Of a stretch of 64,000 nt of DNA, positions 49,957 through 62,131 are shown in pieces. The stretch comes from Todiramphus chloris collaris (Eukaryota; Chordata; Aves; Coraciiformes; Alcedinidae). The notes beneath the pieces were generated by a model. It ran no database searches and was not told the DNA's origin. It saw only the letters and a program-made list of their open reading frames with translations. Position numbers and translations under genes: made by a program. Each line of letters starts with the position of its first letter. The stretch's first letter is position 1. The stretch spans positions 631,838-695,837 of the forward strand of contig JANVCC010000064.1 of NCBI GenBank assembly GCA_025345505.1, given 5' to 3'.

Positions 49957-49970
49957 GCGCCATCTCTTGG
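49957..49970 (-). promoter_or_regulatory. CTCF-like motif
   Basis: GCGCCATCTCTTGG is the reverse complement of CCAAGAGATGGCGC, which matches most positions of the CTCF core including AGATGGCGC. It has the same orientation as the weaker candidate at 28513 and lies just before a minisatellite. Confidence 0.3.
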
Positions 49971-49988
49971 TCCATAGCCTGTGTTCAT

Positions 49989-50097
49989 CCCACCACCCTG
50001 GGCATCTCCGTCCCAGCACCATGGGCATATCCATCCCACCACCAAAGGCATCCCTATCCCACCGCCACAGGTATTTCTACCACACCGCCGTCAGCAT
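49989..50097. repeat. 23-bp minisatellite, about 4.7 units
   Basis: Units at 49989-50011, 50012-50034, 50035-50057 and 50058-50080, plus 17 bp of a fifth, share CCCA(C/G)C(A/G)CC followed by a GG(C/T)AT-type word. Adjacent units differ at about 4-9 positions. The C-rich strand is the plus strand. Confidence 0.8.
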
Positions 50098-53000
50098 CCC
50101 ACCCCTGGCACGGATGCTGCCCACCTCCTTCCTCGGTGTGGTTTCCCTAGAGGGTTCAGGCTCAGGCTATGATAATATACCTGAGGTCTGCAAAGCATTA
50201 AAGTGAGGATATTGTCGGCGAGATGAGCTCATCGGGGAAGCAGGCCAGACACATTTGTTACCAGGGAGAGAAACTACTTCTTGCCCTGACCCACTTCTAA
50301 CTTGCTTTGTCTATATTGTCATCTATCAGCACCTTCCTTACTCCTTTGGAGGAGCTGCTTAGTTCCTGTCCTTGACCAGCTTCTCCCCTGTATCTTCTGC
50401 AGCTGCTGTAGGGCCTGGCACGTCAGGGAGAAAGGGAGATTTTTCTCAAGAGTCTGTTCTCTCTTCACTCCACAATATGAAGAAATCACAGTTATTTCCA
50501 GGCAAATTAGTTCTCCTTGTCATCGGTGGAGATTTTTGGCAAAAAAAATGAAGATCTCTCTTTTTTTTTGTGTTTCTTTGAAGGAAAATACCTTATGAAA
50601 ACCAAGGCCAGGCTGCTGCAGGAAACCAGAAAGGGCTCAGCACAGTCAGGCTCTGCCTGGCACTGTTGGTGTCTGGGCAGAGCTATTTTCCTGGCAGGAC
50701 TGAGCAAAGCTGCTTTGGTGCAGAGACCTCAGAAGACACCTGAGTTTGATCTCTTGCTGTCATTTAATCCATGAGCTTGTGAACCTTCTCCTCACCAGGC
50801 TGGTGTTCCCAGTGGATGCTCTGTTGACTCCCTTAAACTCAGGGAGAGAAAGAAAAGCTTGGATCCCAAAAAATGTCTAAAAAAGAAAGGAGATGATTGC
50901 AGCTCTTGGACTGCAGATATGCCCAGAGATGGAAGAAGGATGAAAACACCTTCAAGTGAGGGTTTCATGCCTGTGAAGCTATGGAGAAAATAACAAGGAA
51001 GCAAATAACACAGAAAATACTTGACAAGCTGTGCTGAAACACAGAAACTTCTCAATTTAACCCCAAATATCATCTTGAGCAGAGTAAGAAACCTCCCTGA
51101 GTCTTAAAGAAGCAGCATTTTCACTCATTAAACCAAGTCAGACAACAACAGACAGCAGCAAGGGCTTGGGGGTATGGGTGAATCACTCAGATTTTAAGTC
51201 ACCCTCTGTCTTTTTGGAGTTCTCATTTATTCCTGACTCTTTTTCCTTCCTTCATTCCTGCCTTCTGCATTTTTCTTTTCTAATTTGAATGGGGACAGAG
51301 CACGGCAAAGGGGGGAAAGGAGCAAGGGCAGAGTGCTAGTGGGGGTGCAGAGGTTAATTTTCTGAAGAACTTTGGCTAATGGGAAAGATGCTGTGGAGAG
51401 GATCGTTCGATGGCAATTTAAAGGCAGTTTCAAAAACCAATTAAAGAGTTTTCCAACTCTTTCACCTGTGACTCTTTAAAATGCTTTTTCCAAACTCTGC
51501 TTGCTCGAGTTTGGGTTTTGTGGCAGGAAAATAGACTAAAACCAGAGAAAGCCTCTGGAAAGTGAGGCCGTGCTTATCGATGTAATGTGCATTTTGACAT
51601 CGTTTCCTCCAGAGCCTCATCCCCTACCTGTGGCATTGCCAAAATATCCAAATAAATAAAAGTTGCAGAAAATAGCGATAAGAAATAAAGGAGAAGCCCT
51701 TTCTTGCTTTATAACTATGTCTTCCCCTCCTTGGTGAGACCCAAAGGATGGGGATCATCCCATTTCAGCAGAACTGGAGATGTCGGCACATCCTGGAGGA
51801 TGCACAAGGAGATGAAGAAGAAGTCAGACAGCTCATGGCTCTTCAACTTCTCTAATCCAGCACTAAATTAACTTTAACCAGACCTGGGGACCTCACTGAG
51901 CACGTGAAGAGATGTGGTATAAAGGTTTTCCCTGAATGCATTTGGGATTAACAGCAGACCCTTCAGTGATTTCACCTCCAGAGAGGAGGTTATGACTCCA
52001 CCAGCTTGTGCAAAGCTTCATCCACTCCATGTCCTGGTTATAAAAGTTACCAAACTCTCAAAAAATGGGGATCTGATGATTCCAATCCCAAAAATACCTG
52101 CTGAGTTGGGCTTTTGAGGAATTACGCTTTAGTATCTGTCCTAGGAGGACTGGGAAATGAGCCATAAAGCACCCCCATGTGTGTGCACACCAGGAATTCA
52201 TTAAGTGCTCTATCTCTATTTATATATCTCTCTATCTCACATCTGTGCGTTTAATTCCTGTTTCCTGGGGTTGTAACTGCACCTGAAGAGAGATGCTACT
52301 TCCCACTATCCTCAAAGACAGACTGCCTCTTTGAACCCCTGAGAAAACAGCGAGGAAAACACCTTTGAGATGGATGGATGGATGGTCCATCTGCCTGCAG
52401 CCTGTAATGATGCAGCAGCATAGCAAGGCTAGATCTGACCAAACCTACCTCCTGAGATCCTAAACAGGGCATCTGGTGCCAAAAATCCACCTGTGCAGGC
52501 AAATTCCTGCCTGTCCTGCCTTGTTCCAAAATGATTCTCTGGCCGACAGCGAACTCCTGTGCAAAGCACGTGCTTGTTGCTCAAGTATTTTTGGCAGGCC
52601 AGGGTGGATTTGAAAGCCTGTGCGCTTTCATTCTTTCCTCTTGGAAAGAGGAACAAGTCCAAAACTGAGCAATTGAGCAGCTGCATTTAGTAGTTGTGGC
52701 AGTTAGTGCTTTTGACAAGGCAAAGCCATCTGGGTTAAAGGATACAGAGAACCCACAAACAGAAATGAAGGGAAGAGAGGTCAGAGCAGAGCCCCGGGCT
52801 TGTATAAAGCAAAACCTGAGGTCAGTGGTGAGATCCTGCAGGGATGAAATGCTCCAAGACTGCTCCCAGGAGATGGTAACATTAAACATGAAAAACATAA
52901 GACGTTCCACAAGATGCAAAAGGCTGGGGAGCTGAGGGAGCATCCCACGAGGAATAAAGCTGCCAGGGTGCAAAGGTGAAAAGCAAAAAGTGAGGGTTCA

Positions 53001-54002
53001 TTTCAGGCTGTTTGTAAAGCAGTACATTGTACTGTGCAGGATTTTTCAAGCTAGGACCTGGGAATATCACTTTTTGATGATTTAGTATTATTTCGTTCTG
53101 AATCTCTAGGCTGGAGCCCAGGAGCTGTCTCTGGATGGCAGCTCATGGTTTGCTGAGCTGAGATACTGAGCTCCCTGGTTCCTGGTAATCTCTGCTGCGT
53201 AGTTTGTAACTGGGGGAATCCTCTTGAATATAGCCTAGCAAAAAATTCTAATTAATTGGAAGAATAAATGAGTGGGCTGTTTGGAACCAGCTGGAGACAC
53301 ACTCCCTTGTGTTACAAACTCAGCACTTTTCCCTCAAACTTCTACTTCAGGCTACTTTTAATTTGTGGTGGCACGTGCCATTGCTTTTAATTTTTTTCCG
53401 GTCATGAAGACAATGTTCATGGATGGGGTCTGGTTCAAAAAGTGAGAGAAAGAGATCATGGAAGGAAAAAATACCCCAAGAAGTGAGTAGGATCTGCAGG
53501 AACTGAACTCAGAGCTGACCTGGAGCACGTAGCTAACCCTTTCTTTGCTTAATTTAGACCAAGCGTAGGTGTATTCTGGGGAAATATTTGGATCCCTAAT
53601 TAAGACTAATGATGTAAAAGGAAGTTCAGGCATAGTGAAAAGGGATCAGAAAAGAATTAATTGACTAATATGGGCGTTCAGAGGACAGACTTTAAGCTAT
53701 TTCTGTTCCCCCTTGGGCTGGAGACAAGCCAGGGTAGCTCAATGGGCTGTGCGTGGGGCAGGGAGCAGATGGTCCCATTGCACCCTGTGTAAACCCAGTG
53801 ATGAAGCCTCTGGGCTGGTCTCATTCCCAGGTCATTTTTCCACAGGAATTTGGTTCAGCCTCTGGTCTTTAGGCCTTCCAGCAAGCACTGGTAGGGAGAA
53901 ACGGTGAACTGCCTATAGAAAATCATGACTTTGTCCTCAAAAAGGGTGGAAAACCCAAGCTTGAGACAATGCATCAGCCACAAATTGGGGTACCTGTTCC
54001 AT

Positions 54003-54184
54003 GCATGGGAACAGGCTGCCCAGGGAAGCTGTGGATGCTCCACCCCTGGATGTGTTCAAGACCAGGTTGGATGGGGATTTGAGGGACCTGCTCTAGTGGG
54101 AGGTGTCCCTGCCCATGGCAGGGGTGTTGGAGTGAGATGATCTTTAAGGTCCCATCCAACCCAAACCATTCCACGATTCTATGA
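54003..54184 (+). mobile_element. CR1 LINE 3' fragment
   Basis: GCATGGGAACAGGCTGCCCA, GTGGATGCTCCACCCCTGGA, TGTTCAAGACCAGGTTGGAT, GGTGTCCCTGCCCATGGCAG and GATGATCTTTAAGGTCCCAT follow the standard CR1 3' end, terminating in CGATTCTATGA. It is of a more classical CR1 type than the 45 kb and 55 kb copies. Confidence 0.95.
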
Positions 54185-55105
54185 ATCGACATCATCAGGG
54201 TGCCGAGGGACCCATGCAGGAATAAATACTGAAGATTCACTACTCCTAAAATGATCCTTTATTTGTTGGCTGCTGGTCACAACCACTGACCTCAGAGCGA
54301 TAATAATCCTGAAGGGCTCTGGAGGATTTTTAGCATGTGCATTTTAGTGTAATAAGCTTTGGCATCTAAAATGTTTTTTTCCCCTTTTGGCTTCTCCTTC
54401 GGTCTTGAAAACCACAGGGTCAGATCAGTCTTGGAGCAAAGGGATGAAGACAACTCTCGCTTTAATGCGCAGAATTATATCATCAGTGGCCAGAGGTCAC
54501 ATCCTGCTGTCTTTTTAAAGACAACTCCAGCCCAGTCTGTTTCCCTGGTCCCTTATAAACCTGGCTCAACCCATACCCCATAGCAGCAAGACTACACAGT
54601 GCAACATCTTGGATTAGTTACGAGCTTTTCAGATGAGCTCCAACTCATATTTCATATCATTCCCCTCCAGCCGTAAGATTCGAGTTTGTCACATTTACCC
54701 GAGACTGAAGTACAAACATGTTTTATTCATTATCTGTGCAACAAGCACCTGCAAAACATTTCGGCTCTAGACCAGATCAACAAGGCTTCATTAGGCATGA
54801 CACTTTCTCCCTGGCTTGGATGATGAAGCTCCATTTTAACCCTGCCCTTCTATGCTGTAAAATTTCCTGGAGCTCATCAGCTCGGAAGAAGGCAGGCTCC
54901 CAAGACCTTGTGACTGAGGTGGGGAAAAGGGGCTCAAGGTAGTTATGCAGCCTGAATTGTTGCGAGCTGAGGGACACGGAGTTATTTTAGCCTTGTAGCA
55001 TCCAGGAGAAAACACAGTCCTGCTTTATCAGCAGAGGAACAGAGGAGCACAGTTTTCGCAGACTCACACGGGGAGTATGCAAGCTACTGAGCTAGAGCAG
55101 CCGGA
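54185..55105. other. Gene-free unique sequence
   Basis: This is the spacer between two CR1 copies. No gene, RNA or repeat is recognised. Confidence 0.6.
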
Positions 55106-55330
55106 GAGATTTCGAGCAGAGAGAAGGAGAAATTGTTGGTGCTGAGGGTGGAGAGAGCCTGTGCCAGGCTGCCCCGAGAGGTGGTGGCTGCCCCATCCCT
55201 GGCACCATTGCAGGGGAGGTTGCCCGGGGCTCTGAGCACCCTGCTCTAGCTGCAGATGGCCCTGCTCCCTGCAGGGGTTGGACTGGGTGGCCTTGAATGG
55301 TCCCTTCCCACCCAAACCAGTCTATGATAA
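55106..55330 (+). mobile_element. CR1 LINE 3' fragment (near-identical partner of the 45 kb copy)
   Basis: From GAGATTTCGAGCAGAGAGAA onward it matches 45327-45498 with about 2 differences in 172 bp. The last 50 bp differ more (GGACTGGGTGGCC here versus GGATTAGATGACC there, and a single tail octamer). The 5' truncation point is unique to this copy, so it is a separate insertion and not a plain segmental duplicate. Confidence 0.93.
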
Positions 55331-55663
55331 ACAGCTCTTTGGACCAGCTTCATCCCAAGCAGGGCTTCTTCTCATTGGACTCAAGCTCATTCACAGACAC
55401 TTTTTCAAAAGCTTTTTAAAAAGCTTGACAAGCAGCAGTGCTTGATTTAGAGGAAGGCCTTAGTTCCAAGGTTCACCCCTGAGCTGCTGATTTTTGCAGG
55501 AAAAAGAGCTTCTCTGCCCCTCCTGGTGAAGCTTTCCTGTTTTGCATTCCATAAATATTCATTAGCCAAGAGAGAAGAACCAGCATGAAGGAAGGGTTGG
55601 GGCTGCAATGGGCAAGGAACTTTAAAGTGCTGCTGTGATATTGACTGCTGGTTAAAATAAAGA

Positions 55664-55825
55664 ATCGTAGAATAATGGAATCATAGAATCATGGAATCCT
55701 AGGATCATGGAATCATAGGACCATAGAATCATGGGATCACAGAATCATTGAATGGTTTGGCTTGGAAGGGACCTTTAAAAGTCATCTGGTCCACCCTCCA
55801 CCTCATCTAGTCCAGCCCTCTGAAG
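55664..55825 (-). mobile_element. CR1 LINE 3' fragment with expanded tail
   Basis: Read on the minus strand, this is the CR1 3' end. On the plus strand the tail comes first: about ten imperfect 8-9-bp units of the ATCATAGA/ATCATGGA type (55664-55752). Then come GAATGGTTTGGCTTGGAAGG, GACCTTTAAAAGTCATCTGG and TCCACC. CR1 tails usually hold two to four octamers, so this one has expanded as a microsatellite. Only about 75 bp of CR1 body remain. Confidence 0.9.
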
Positions 55826-56546
55826 AGCCTGGCTGAGGAAAGAGAGGCAGACATTTATTCATGCTGCAGCAGAGCAGGAGGATGGATCAGGTCCCCAAAA
55901 TCTGTTTCCCTCCTCTTTGGGCAACCATCATCCTGATTTCCAACCACGATGGGCAGAGAAGGACCACGGGAGAAGCTGGACCCATCTCTTTTCCCTGTGC
56001 CCTTAAGCTGGTGCGTTTTGATGGAAATAAATGAATTTTCAAGCTGGTGAGGAGGGGAACCAGCCTTTCATCCTCTCTCCTGCCTTCCTCCTTACTGACC
56101 TTCTGCGCACAACCGGCGTTTTCATTGTGCTGCTCGGAATGGTGCTTTGCCAGGTTAAATATCAGCCCGACCTCTGATTAGATGTGTCCCTGGGGGCATC
56201 GCTGGATTTTGCTTTTAACCCCTCATTACTCCCTGCCCTTCCCTCCGCATCCCCTGGCCAGGCTTCCCTGCCCTTTCCTGTTATTGTCCTGCCTGCCGCT
56301 GATAAGATTAAATACGTGCCCTTCACAAAAAAAGAAAAAAGCAAAAAAAAAAGCTTTTTTTTTCCCCCTTGTACCGTATTGTTCTTCAAAGAGATGGGGA
56401 AGAGACGATCCTGCTCCCAGCTCCCGCTAAGAAAAGCCCGTGATCTATGAGGCTGAATAAATAACCCCGAGTCCCCGCGGTGCAGGAGAGCAAAGAGAGA
56501 CCTTGGCTCTGCCTTTTCTCTTTCACTGCCAGCATTCTGCAGGACC
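55826..56546. other. Gene-free unique sequence
   Basis: No gene is recognised. An A-rich stretch near 56328-56351 is followed by a T run. The region leads into the polypyrimidine tract. Confidence 0.55.
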
Positions 56547-56701
<155 letters not shown>

Positions 56702-56801
56702 NNNNNNNNNNNNNNNNNNNNNNNNNNNNNNNNNNNNNNNNNNNNNNNNNNNNNNNNNNNNNNNNNNNNNNNNNNNNNNNNNNNNNNNNNNNNNNNNNNN
56801 N
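56702..56801. other. Assembly gap (100 N)
   Basis: There are exactly 100 N, a conventional placeholder for a gap of unknown size. Simple repeats on both sides show that assembly failed inside the array, so the true length of the locus is unknown. Confidence 0.99.
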
Positions 56802-56880
56802 CTTTCCTTCCTTCCTTCCTTCCTTCCTTCCTTCCTTCCTTCCTTCCTTCCTTCCTTCCTTCCTTCCTTCCTTCCCTCCT
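56802..56880 (+). repeat. (CTTC)n microsatellite
   Basis: About 18 CTTC units follow the gap, ending CCCTCCT. Confidence 0.97.
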
Positions 56881-57300
56881 TTCCTTTCCTTTTCTCTCCT
56901 TTTCTTTCCTTTTCTTTTCTTTTCTTTTCTTTTCTTTTCTTTTCTTTTCTTTTCTTTTCTTTTCTTTTCTTTTCTTTTCTTTTCTTTTCTTTTCTTTTTT
57001 CTTTTCTTTTCCTTTCTTTTCTTTCCTTCTCTCTTTCTTTCTCTCTTTCTCTCTTTCTTTCTCTCTTTCTTTCTCTCTTTCTCTCTTTTTCTCTTTTTCT
57101 CTCTCTTTCCATATTTCTTTCTCTTTTCTTATTTCTTTCTTGTTTCTTTCTCTTTTTTTTTCCTATTATTTCTATTTTTTCTAGTCTGTTTTTTCTTTTC
57201 ATTCTTTCTTTCTATGCTTTCCTTTTTATTTTTTCTTTCTATTTCTCTTCTATTTATTTCCTTTCCGATTTTTTTCCCCTTCAATTTTTTTTCCCCTCTG
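56881..57300 (+). repeat. (TTTTC)n and degenerate polypyrimidine tract
   Basis: About 17 TTTTC units (to about 56996) grade into CTCTTT/TTTC mixtures and then T-rich sequence with occasional purines up to about 57300. With the flanking arrays it forms one pyrimidine-strand tract of over 640 sequenced bases. The long KERKKER-type and FLSFFLS-type frames on either strand are artefacts of the repeat. Confidence 0.95.
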
Positions 57301-57411
57301 AAAACTGAACCAACACCCTGCAGGCCCCCTGTAAACTGTTTGCCCTGCAAAGCCCTTTGATTCTGATGATGCTGAAGGTTGATGATGACTCTGGGTTGTG
57401 GGTGGTTTTTT

Positions 57412-57432
57412 TATATATATATATATATATAT
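57412..57432. repeat. (TA)n microsatellite
   Basis: Ten TA units lie 110 bp after the polypyrimidine tract. Confidence 0.95.
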
Positions 57433-60369
57433 GTTGTGCTTTTTCATCAAAGCTGTATCTGGAAAACATACATACAGCAAAAAATATAGAGATGCTTTCT
57501 ATTGTCACTCAAACACCCCTGACAGGGCAGAGGGGAAAGAACCCTTCAGTGATCCCCAGATGACCCAAATGGATGAGGATTTGCTATCTAAGTTTGACAG
57601 TGAAATGTGGCTTTGTTTGCCAAGGCTTTGGGACCTCAGAAAGGGAGAGAAAGGGATCACTTGGGTGGAGGGATTTTTTTTATACAAGTTTATTTATTGG
57701 GAAGCTTCCTGTGGGCTTTGGTTGAGCTGATGGCATGGCTGTGCCAACTAAAGTAAGCACATTTACATAGGTATATATATTTAAAGAAACCAGGTTTCCA
57801 CACTAAAAAGAGGAGACAGGTGCAGGTTGAGGTCTATCAAATGTTATTTTCCCCATTCTGTGTGGGAAAGCCAAGAACATGGATCACGTGCATCCTGCTG
57901 CAGCCCTGAGATGGTAGAAAGCAACCCCCAGTTTAATCCTGTCACACCACAGGACCCCCCAAAGCCATTTTCTGAGCGTTTCTCCTCTTTCTGATAACCT
58001 CCCTGAGCAGGCAGGGAGTGGTGCGGGAAACATTTTATTCCCAAAGCTCAGAGTCAGGGTGTGGAGCGGAAAAAAATGTCCCAATGCCAAGGGTTTGGCT
58101 CACCAAGGGTCGGATCTGCCCCTGGTGTCAGTTGGCACTGTCACCATCAGATGGGTCAAGCATCATCGAGTGGCTTTGAGGAAAGGAGTCGGGGTCTGGC
58201 TCCACCAAATCACTCCCCAAAAATTTCTGGTCTCCCAGGGATGGCAATGGGAACAGTTTCCTTCTTAGCTTGGATAATTAAGGTGGAAAAATAATCCTAT
58301 CTTGTTATTGTTGAGCTAAAAAACTCCTTTTCTTTCCTATTTTTTTGCCTCACTACCAACTCCAGCAGTTCAAGGGATAATGAAACTACTTTGGCCTCAT
58401 CCTGCCTCTCCATTTGGGCAGCATCCAGAACTTCTCAGCTGAGGCTTGACCTCACGGGGTCATGCCAGTCTCTGCAGGGGACGTGGAGCATCCCCACCTC
58501 TTTTGCCTTCAGATGGCAGGTAACAATTTATCCCCAAAGAATGCCTTGCAGGATAAATCTGAATGCTGCCTCTGAAGAGGCAGCCCAACACTCTGTGCTC
58601 TGAACCAGACTGGAAGTTACAATTACTGCCCCATAGGAAAGCCTGGCATTTATTGCAGGCCTGCAATGGGTAAGGGAAAAAAGATCCAAACCAAAAGAAT
58701 TCCTTTTTTTGGAGCAAAATGCCTTTTTTTTTTCTTTTTTTCTTTAAAATCACCAAAATATCCCAAATCAGGTTAAAATTTATGGCTGATGTCCTAAAAG
58801 CAGAGGTGCCATATAGAAAACCCCTCCCCAGAGGCATCACCTCCGTTGCCCCCCAGATCTTCCTTACCCCCTTTCCCAAGGCTGGAAAAACTTGCTTTCT
58901 CCGATACCTCCCCAAAATCCCCATGAATTTTCCAACAAATTTCCTTTCTCCTAAGAAAAGGGTACAACCTTCTCCTCTCGTTACAATACCCCCGTGTTCC
59001 CCAATTAACCCACCTCTCCCCCAGCCTGTAGGGGAAAAAAACCCAACATCTAATACTCCCCAGAGCATGTCCACGGCTTGACAGCCTTCGATAGGTTAAT
59101 TTTTCAAAGCAGTAAGCTGATATTTCTGCGTAAAATGCACATCTGCAGGGTAAATGCTATTAAGTGTCAGTGAATTATGGTCCCAGAGTACAGATCACTT
59201 GAGCCTTAATGCTACAAGCACCTTAATGTTTTTTTTGAATGAAGTTGCTGCTAATTGCTTCCATATGATCGCTTTTTTTTTTTCCCCCCAAGTTTTCTGT
59301 CCTGCCACATCCGATTCTACGCAGAAATGAGACTTTATTTAAGCTGGGCTTAATGCCTTGCTCATGGGTGGGTTTTTCCGTGGGGTGCTTGGCATGGAGT
59401 TGTCCTCACAAGGTCAGAAGTTGCTCTCAGTCCTAAGCCAAAGCAGAGTAAAATATGGAAAATTCAGGAGCTTTCCCCCACAAATCAAGTGCCTGAAGTG
59501 CCACCTTTATGTCCTGCACTGTTCCTTAGGCAGAAGAATTGTCTTTAGCCCCTTTTGGCACCTTCTAGGTCAGTTTTTCCCAATGCAAGACTCAACAGTG
59601 ACTTTTTTCTCCCCAAGGTAAGGCTGTGCTCTCCATCTTCACCTTCAGCCCCATCTGGGTAGTTTCCTTCTCTGAAGTCTATCACACTTAGCCAAGGCTA
59701 CTGGAAGAAAAACTTCCCCAGTGAACAAATTGTAGTAAAAGAAAGGACTTTTTGGGAGCTTAGCTTGTGGATCTGATGTAGGAAAGAGCAATGCAGGTCT
59801 CTGGAGGATATGCAGCAGTTTCTGGTCCTCAGAGGTGTCTCCAAATCCACAGCGACGGCCATACAGGTGATGGCAGGAGCAGGATGCTGTGTGCTTCCCC
59901 TCCCAGAATCCAAATCCAGCTGTATCAGATGTGAGCAAACACCCTGGGAAATCATACCTGGACATCTCAGCTTGACCTTGGAGGCCCTAAAACCATTTGA
60001 GCATCAAGTCCCACCAAAGAGATACTTTAGCATCCAGGGTTTCGTACATCCAGCAACGTGCAGCTCAGGAGAGAGGAATTCATGTGCTGCTCACTTAGAG
60101 CCGGTTGTAGTACGACAATATCACCTTGCAAAAATAAACACCAAAAAAAAAAAGGACTTTTCAGGAAAACTGTGGCTTGTTAAGTTTTCTGGAGCTGGAG
60201 AGGCCTGAGTTCAAACACCCCACGTGGCTCCGGTAGGAAGGCAGGAGGGCAACGCACCGCAAAGCAGAGCTTTGAAATAAAGCAGAAGGTGCTGGGTGAT
60301 GGGATCTCTGATTTACAGCCTGTAGCTTTTATGACCAGGACTTGAGGGTTTACAGTAGAACCCCAAAGC

Positions 60370-60500
60370 AGCCAAATTAATTAGTATAACGAAAAGCCCA
60401 CGGGCTGCTGGAGGCTGTTGCTTAATTAAGGGCTAAATCCTTTATTCTGGTCATGCATAGGTGCACCTCTGCTGTCTGTAATGTGATTAACCTCCTTACT
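60370..60500. promoter_or_regulatory. AT-rich block, possible conserved element
   Basis: AAATTAATTAGTATAACG, GCTTAATTAAGGGCTAAATC and AATGTGATTAACCTCC give spaced homeodomain-type cores with GC-moderate spacers. No repeat or ORF explains it; conservation is untested. Confidence 0.2.
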
Positions 60501-61625
60501 GGTGTAACAGAGAACAAAATATGCCCCAAAAGGATGTAGATAAGGAGATTTTTAGCTGGAGTTCAGGGCAGGTCAGGCTGGCAGTGGGGACAGGGCTGGG
60601 TTTAATATTTACCCCCTACTTCAAGCAGAGCCAGCAAAGGTAAAAGCATTTGGCTCCTGGGCACGGTGGGGATGCACCAGGATGTCGGGAGCACTGAGCA
60701 TCTGCTCGAGCATCCATGGCAACCGGGAATAAACTTGGCTGTAAGTGCAAAAGGGGGGAGATTGGTCCCAAACCAGGCAAAAATCTGGATTAAAATCTTT
60801 CCGAGCACCACAGTGGTGTCCAAGCACCTTCCCCTGTGTATGTGGGAGTCATTGTGCTTCCCATGGAAATGTTGGTTGTGTTGGTTTGGGGTTTTTTTTT
60901 GTGATTGAGGGTGTCAGAGGGATGGGAACTGCAAAAGGCATTTGCGAAGCGAAGCCGGAGGATTTCTCATGGCTTAATCTAAAACAAACCCTTTCATTCA
61001 TGAAATGTGTCTGTCTGCCAGGACTAGTTTTTCATCCACCTGTGTCACTTTAAACTGCAATTATCTCCCAGAGAGTGACTCTGCACGAATGTATCTATAT
61101 GTGCCTGAGAGCATAAATGTGACTATATTTATATATATATTTGTGTCTTAATAACTATGCAAAATATTCAGATTTGAAGGGAAGAAAAAGTGCCTGAAGA
61201 ATTACATCTTTACAGGGGACTCGATTTGAATCATATTTTCTATATTGGGAACTGGATTTGAATTTTATCTTCTGTACAGGGAACAAAATTTGAACTAAGG
61301 GAAAGAGTGAATTGAAAGCAGAATTTTTCTCCCCAGTGAACTCACTGCACCAACAGTCCCTGTCTGAACTGGGACCGGTTGCATCACTCCTCACTCCTCC
61401 TGCCTCGATAGAGGCTGACGAGAGCTGCTAAACCAAACTCTTTGGTTTAGACCAGGCTTATTTGCTGGACTAAACATGAAGCCTGCATTGCATGAATTAA
61501 TTTGACTTCAGCAATTAGCCAGAAGGAAGTTTACTCCAACCAGTCAATCTTAGTGGGCAGGGAATTCGTTAAACATCTTTGCTTTGCCAAGCAAAGGGCT
61601 GATTTTGTAAGTCAAATAAGATTTC

Positions 61626-61685
61626 TTTTTTTTTTTTAAATTGGTTTGGTTTTTGGTTTTTTTTTGGGTTTTTTTTTTTTTTTTT
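61626..61685 (+). repeat. T-rich low-complexity tract
   Basis: T runs of 12, 9 and 17 are broken by AAATTGGTTTGG and GGG. Confidence 0.9.
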
Positions 61686-62131
61686 GTGATTTTGCCAGGA
61701 AAAAAAAATCCACGCATGTTATTTCCAAGCTCCATCAGCTGGATGCAACAGAGACAGACGCGCGGCTTCCCCAGATTTCACTTCTTGCCTTTTAATTCAG
61801 GTGATTTATGGACTCATACGTGATATGATGACTTTCGAGGCAACAAATGGGGAACTTGAGGCTGATGCTGAACATTGCTCCTCACTGGAGTTTCACAAAG
61901 AAAGGCGGAAGCCTCTGCTCTCAAAGTGGAGAATGGAAAGTGCTACATTTGGGACTTCTGTGGGCTTTCTCCACGTCTTTCACATAGTTCTCAGATCCCT
62001 TTTTGAGGAAGGCTTGGTGCAGGTGAGAGGCTCTCCAGCTGTTTGGGGCCAGCTGGCTACAAAACCTGAGCTTTCGTTTCTCAAGGCAAACCAGGGACCT
62101 TGTCTTCCTGGTGCTGGTTGCTCCCCTGCTC

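Larger units (their letters stand above)
46861..54002. other. Gene-free unique sequence with small tandem repeats
   Basis: No coding gene is recognised. Contents are a poly(A)/(GA)n run (47285-47317), short duplications at 47628-47649 and 47885-47918, paired GATA words (49861-49874), a CTCF-like motif (49957-49970), a 23-bp minisatellite (49989-50097), a TCTA/TATA-rich run (about 52209-52240) and a (GATG)n run (52371-52385). A tRNA A-box-like word at about 53737 lacks a B box. Confidence 0.5.
57433..62131. other. Gene-free unique sequence
   Basis: No gene is recognised. The segment contains T-rich runs (58725-58745, 59273-59283, 61626-61685), AT-rich motif blocks (59095-59270 and 60370-60500) and an AATAAACACC plus A11 word near 60136-60153. 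The 204-codon minus frame (58460-59074) overlaps an open plus frame and has no domain. Confidence 0.5.

Noticed and set aside
53733..53790. tRNA A-box-like word TAGCTCAATGGG
   Set aside because: There is no B box downstream and no cloverleaf-compatible acceptor stem.
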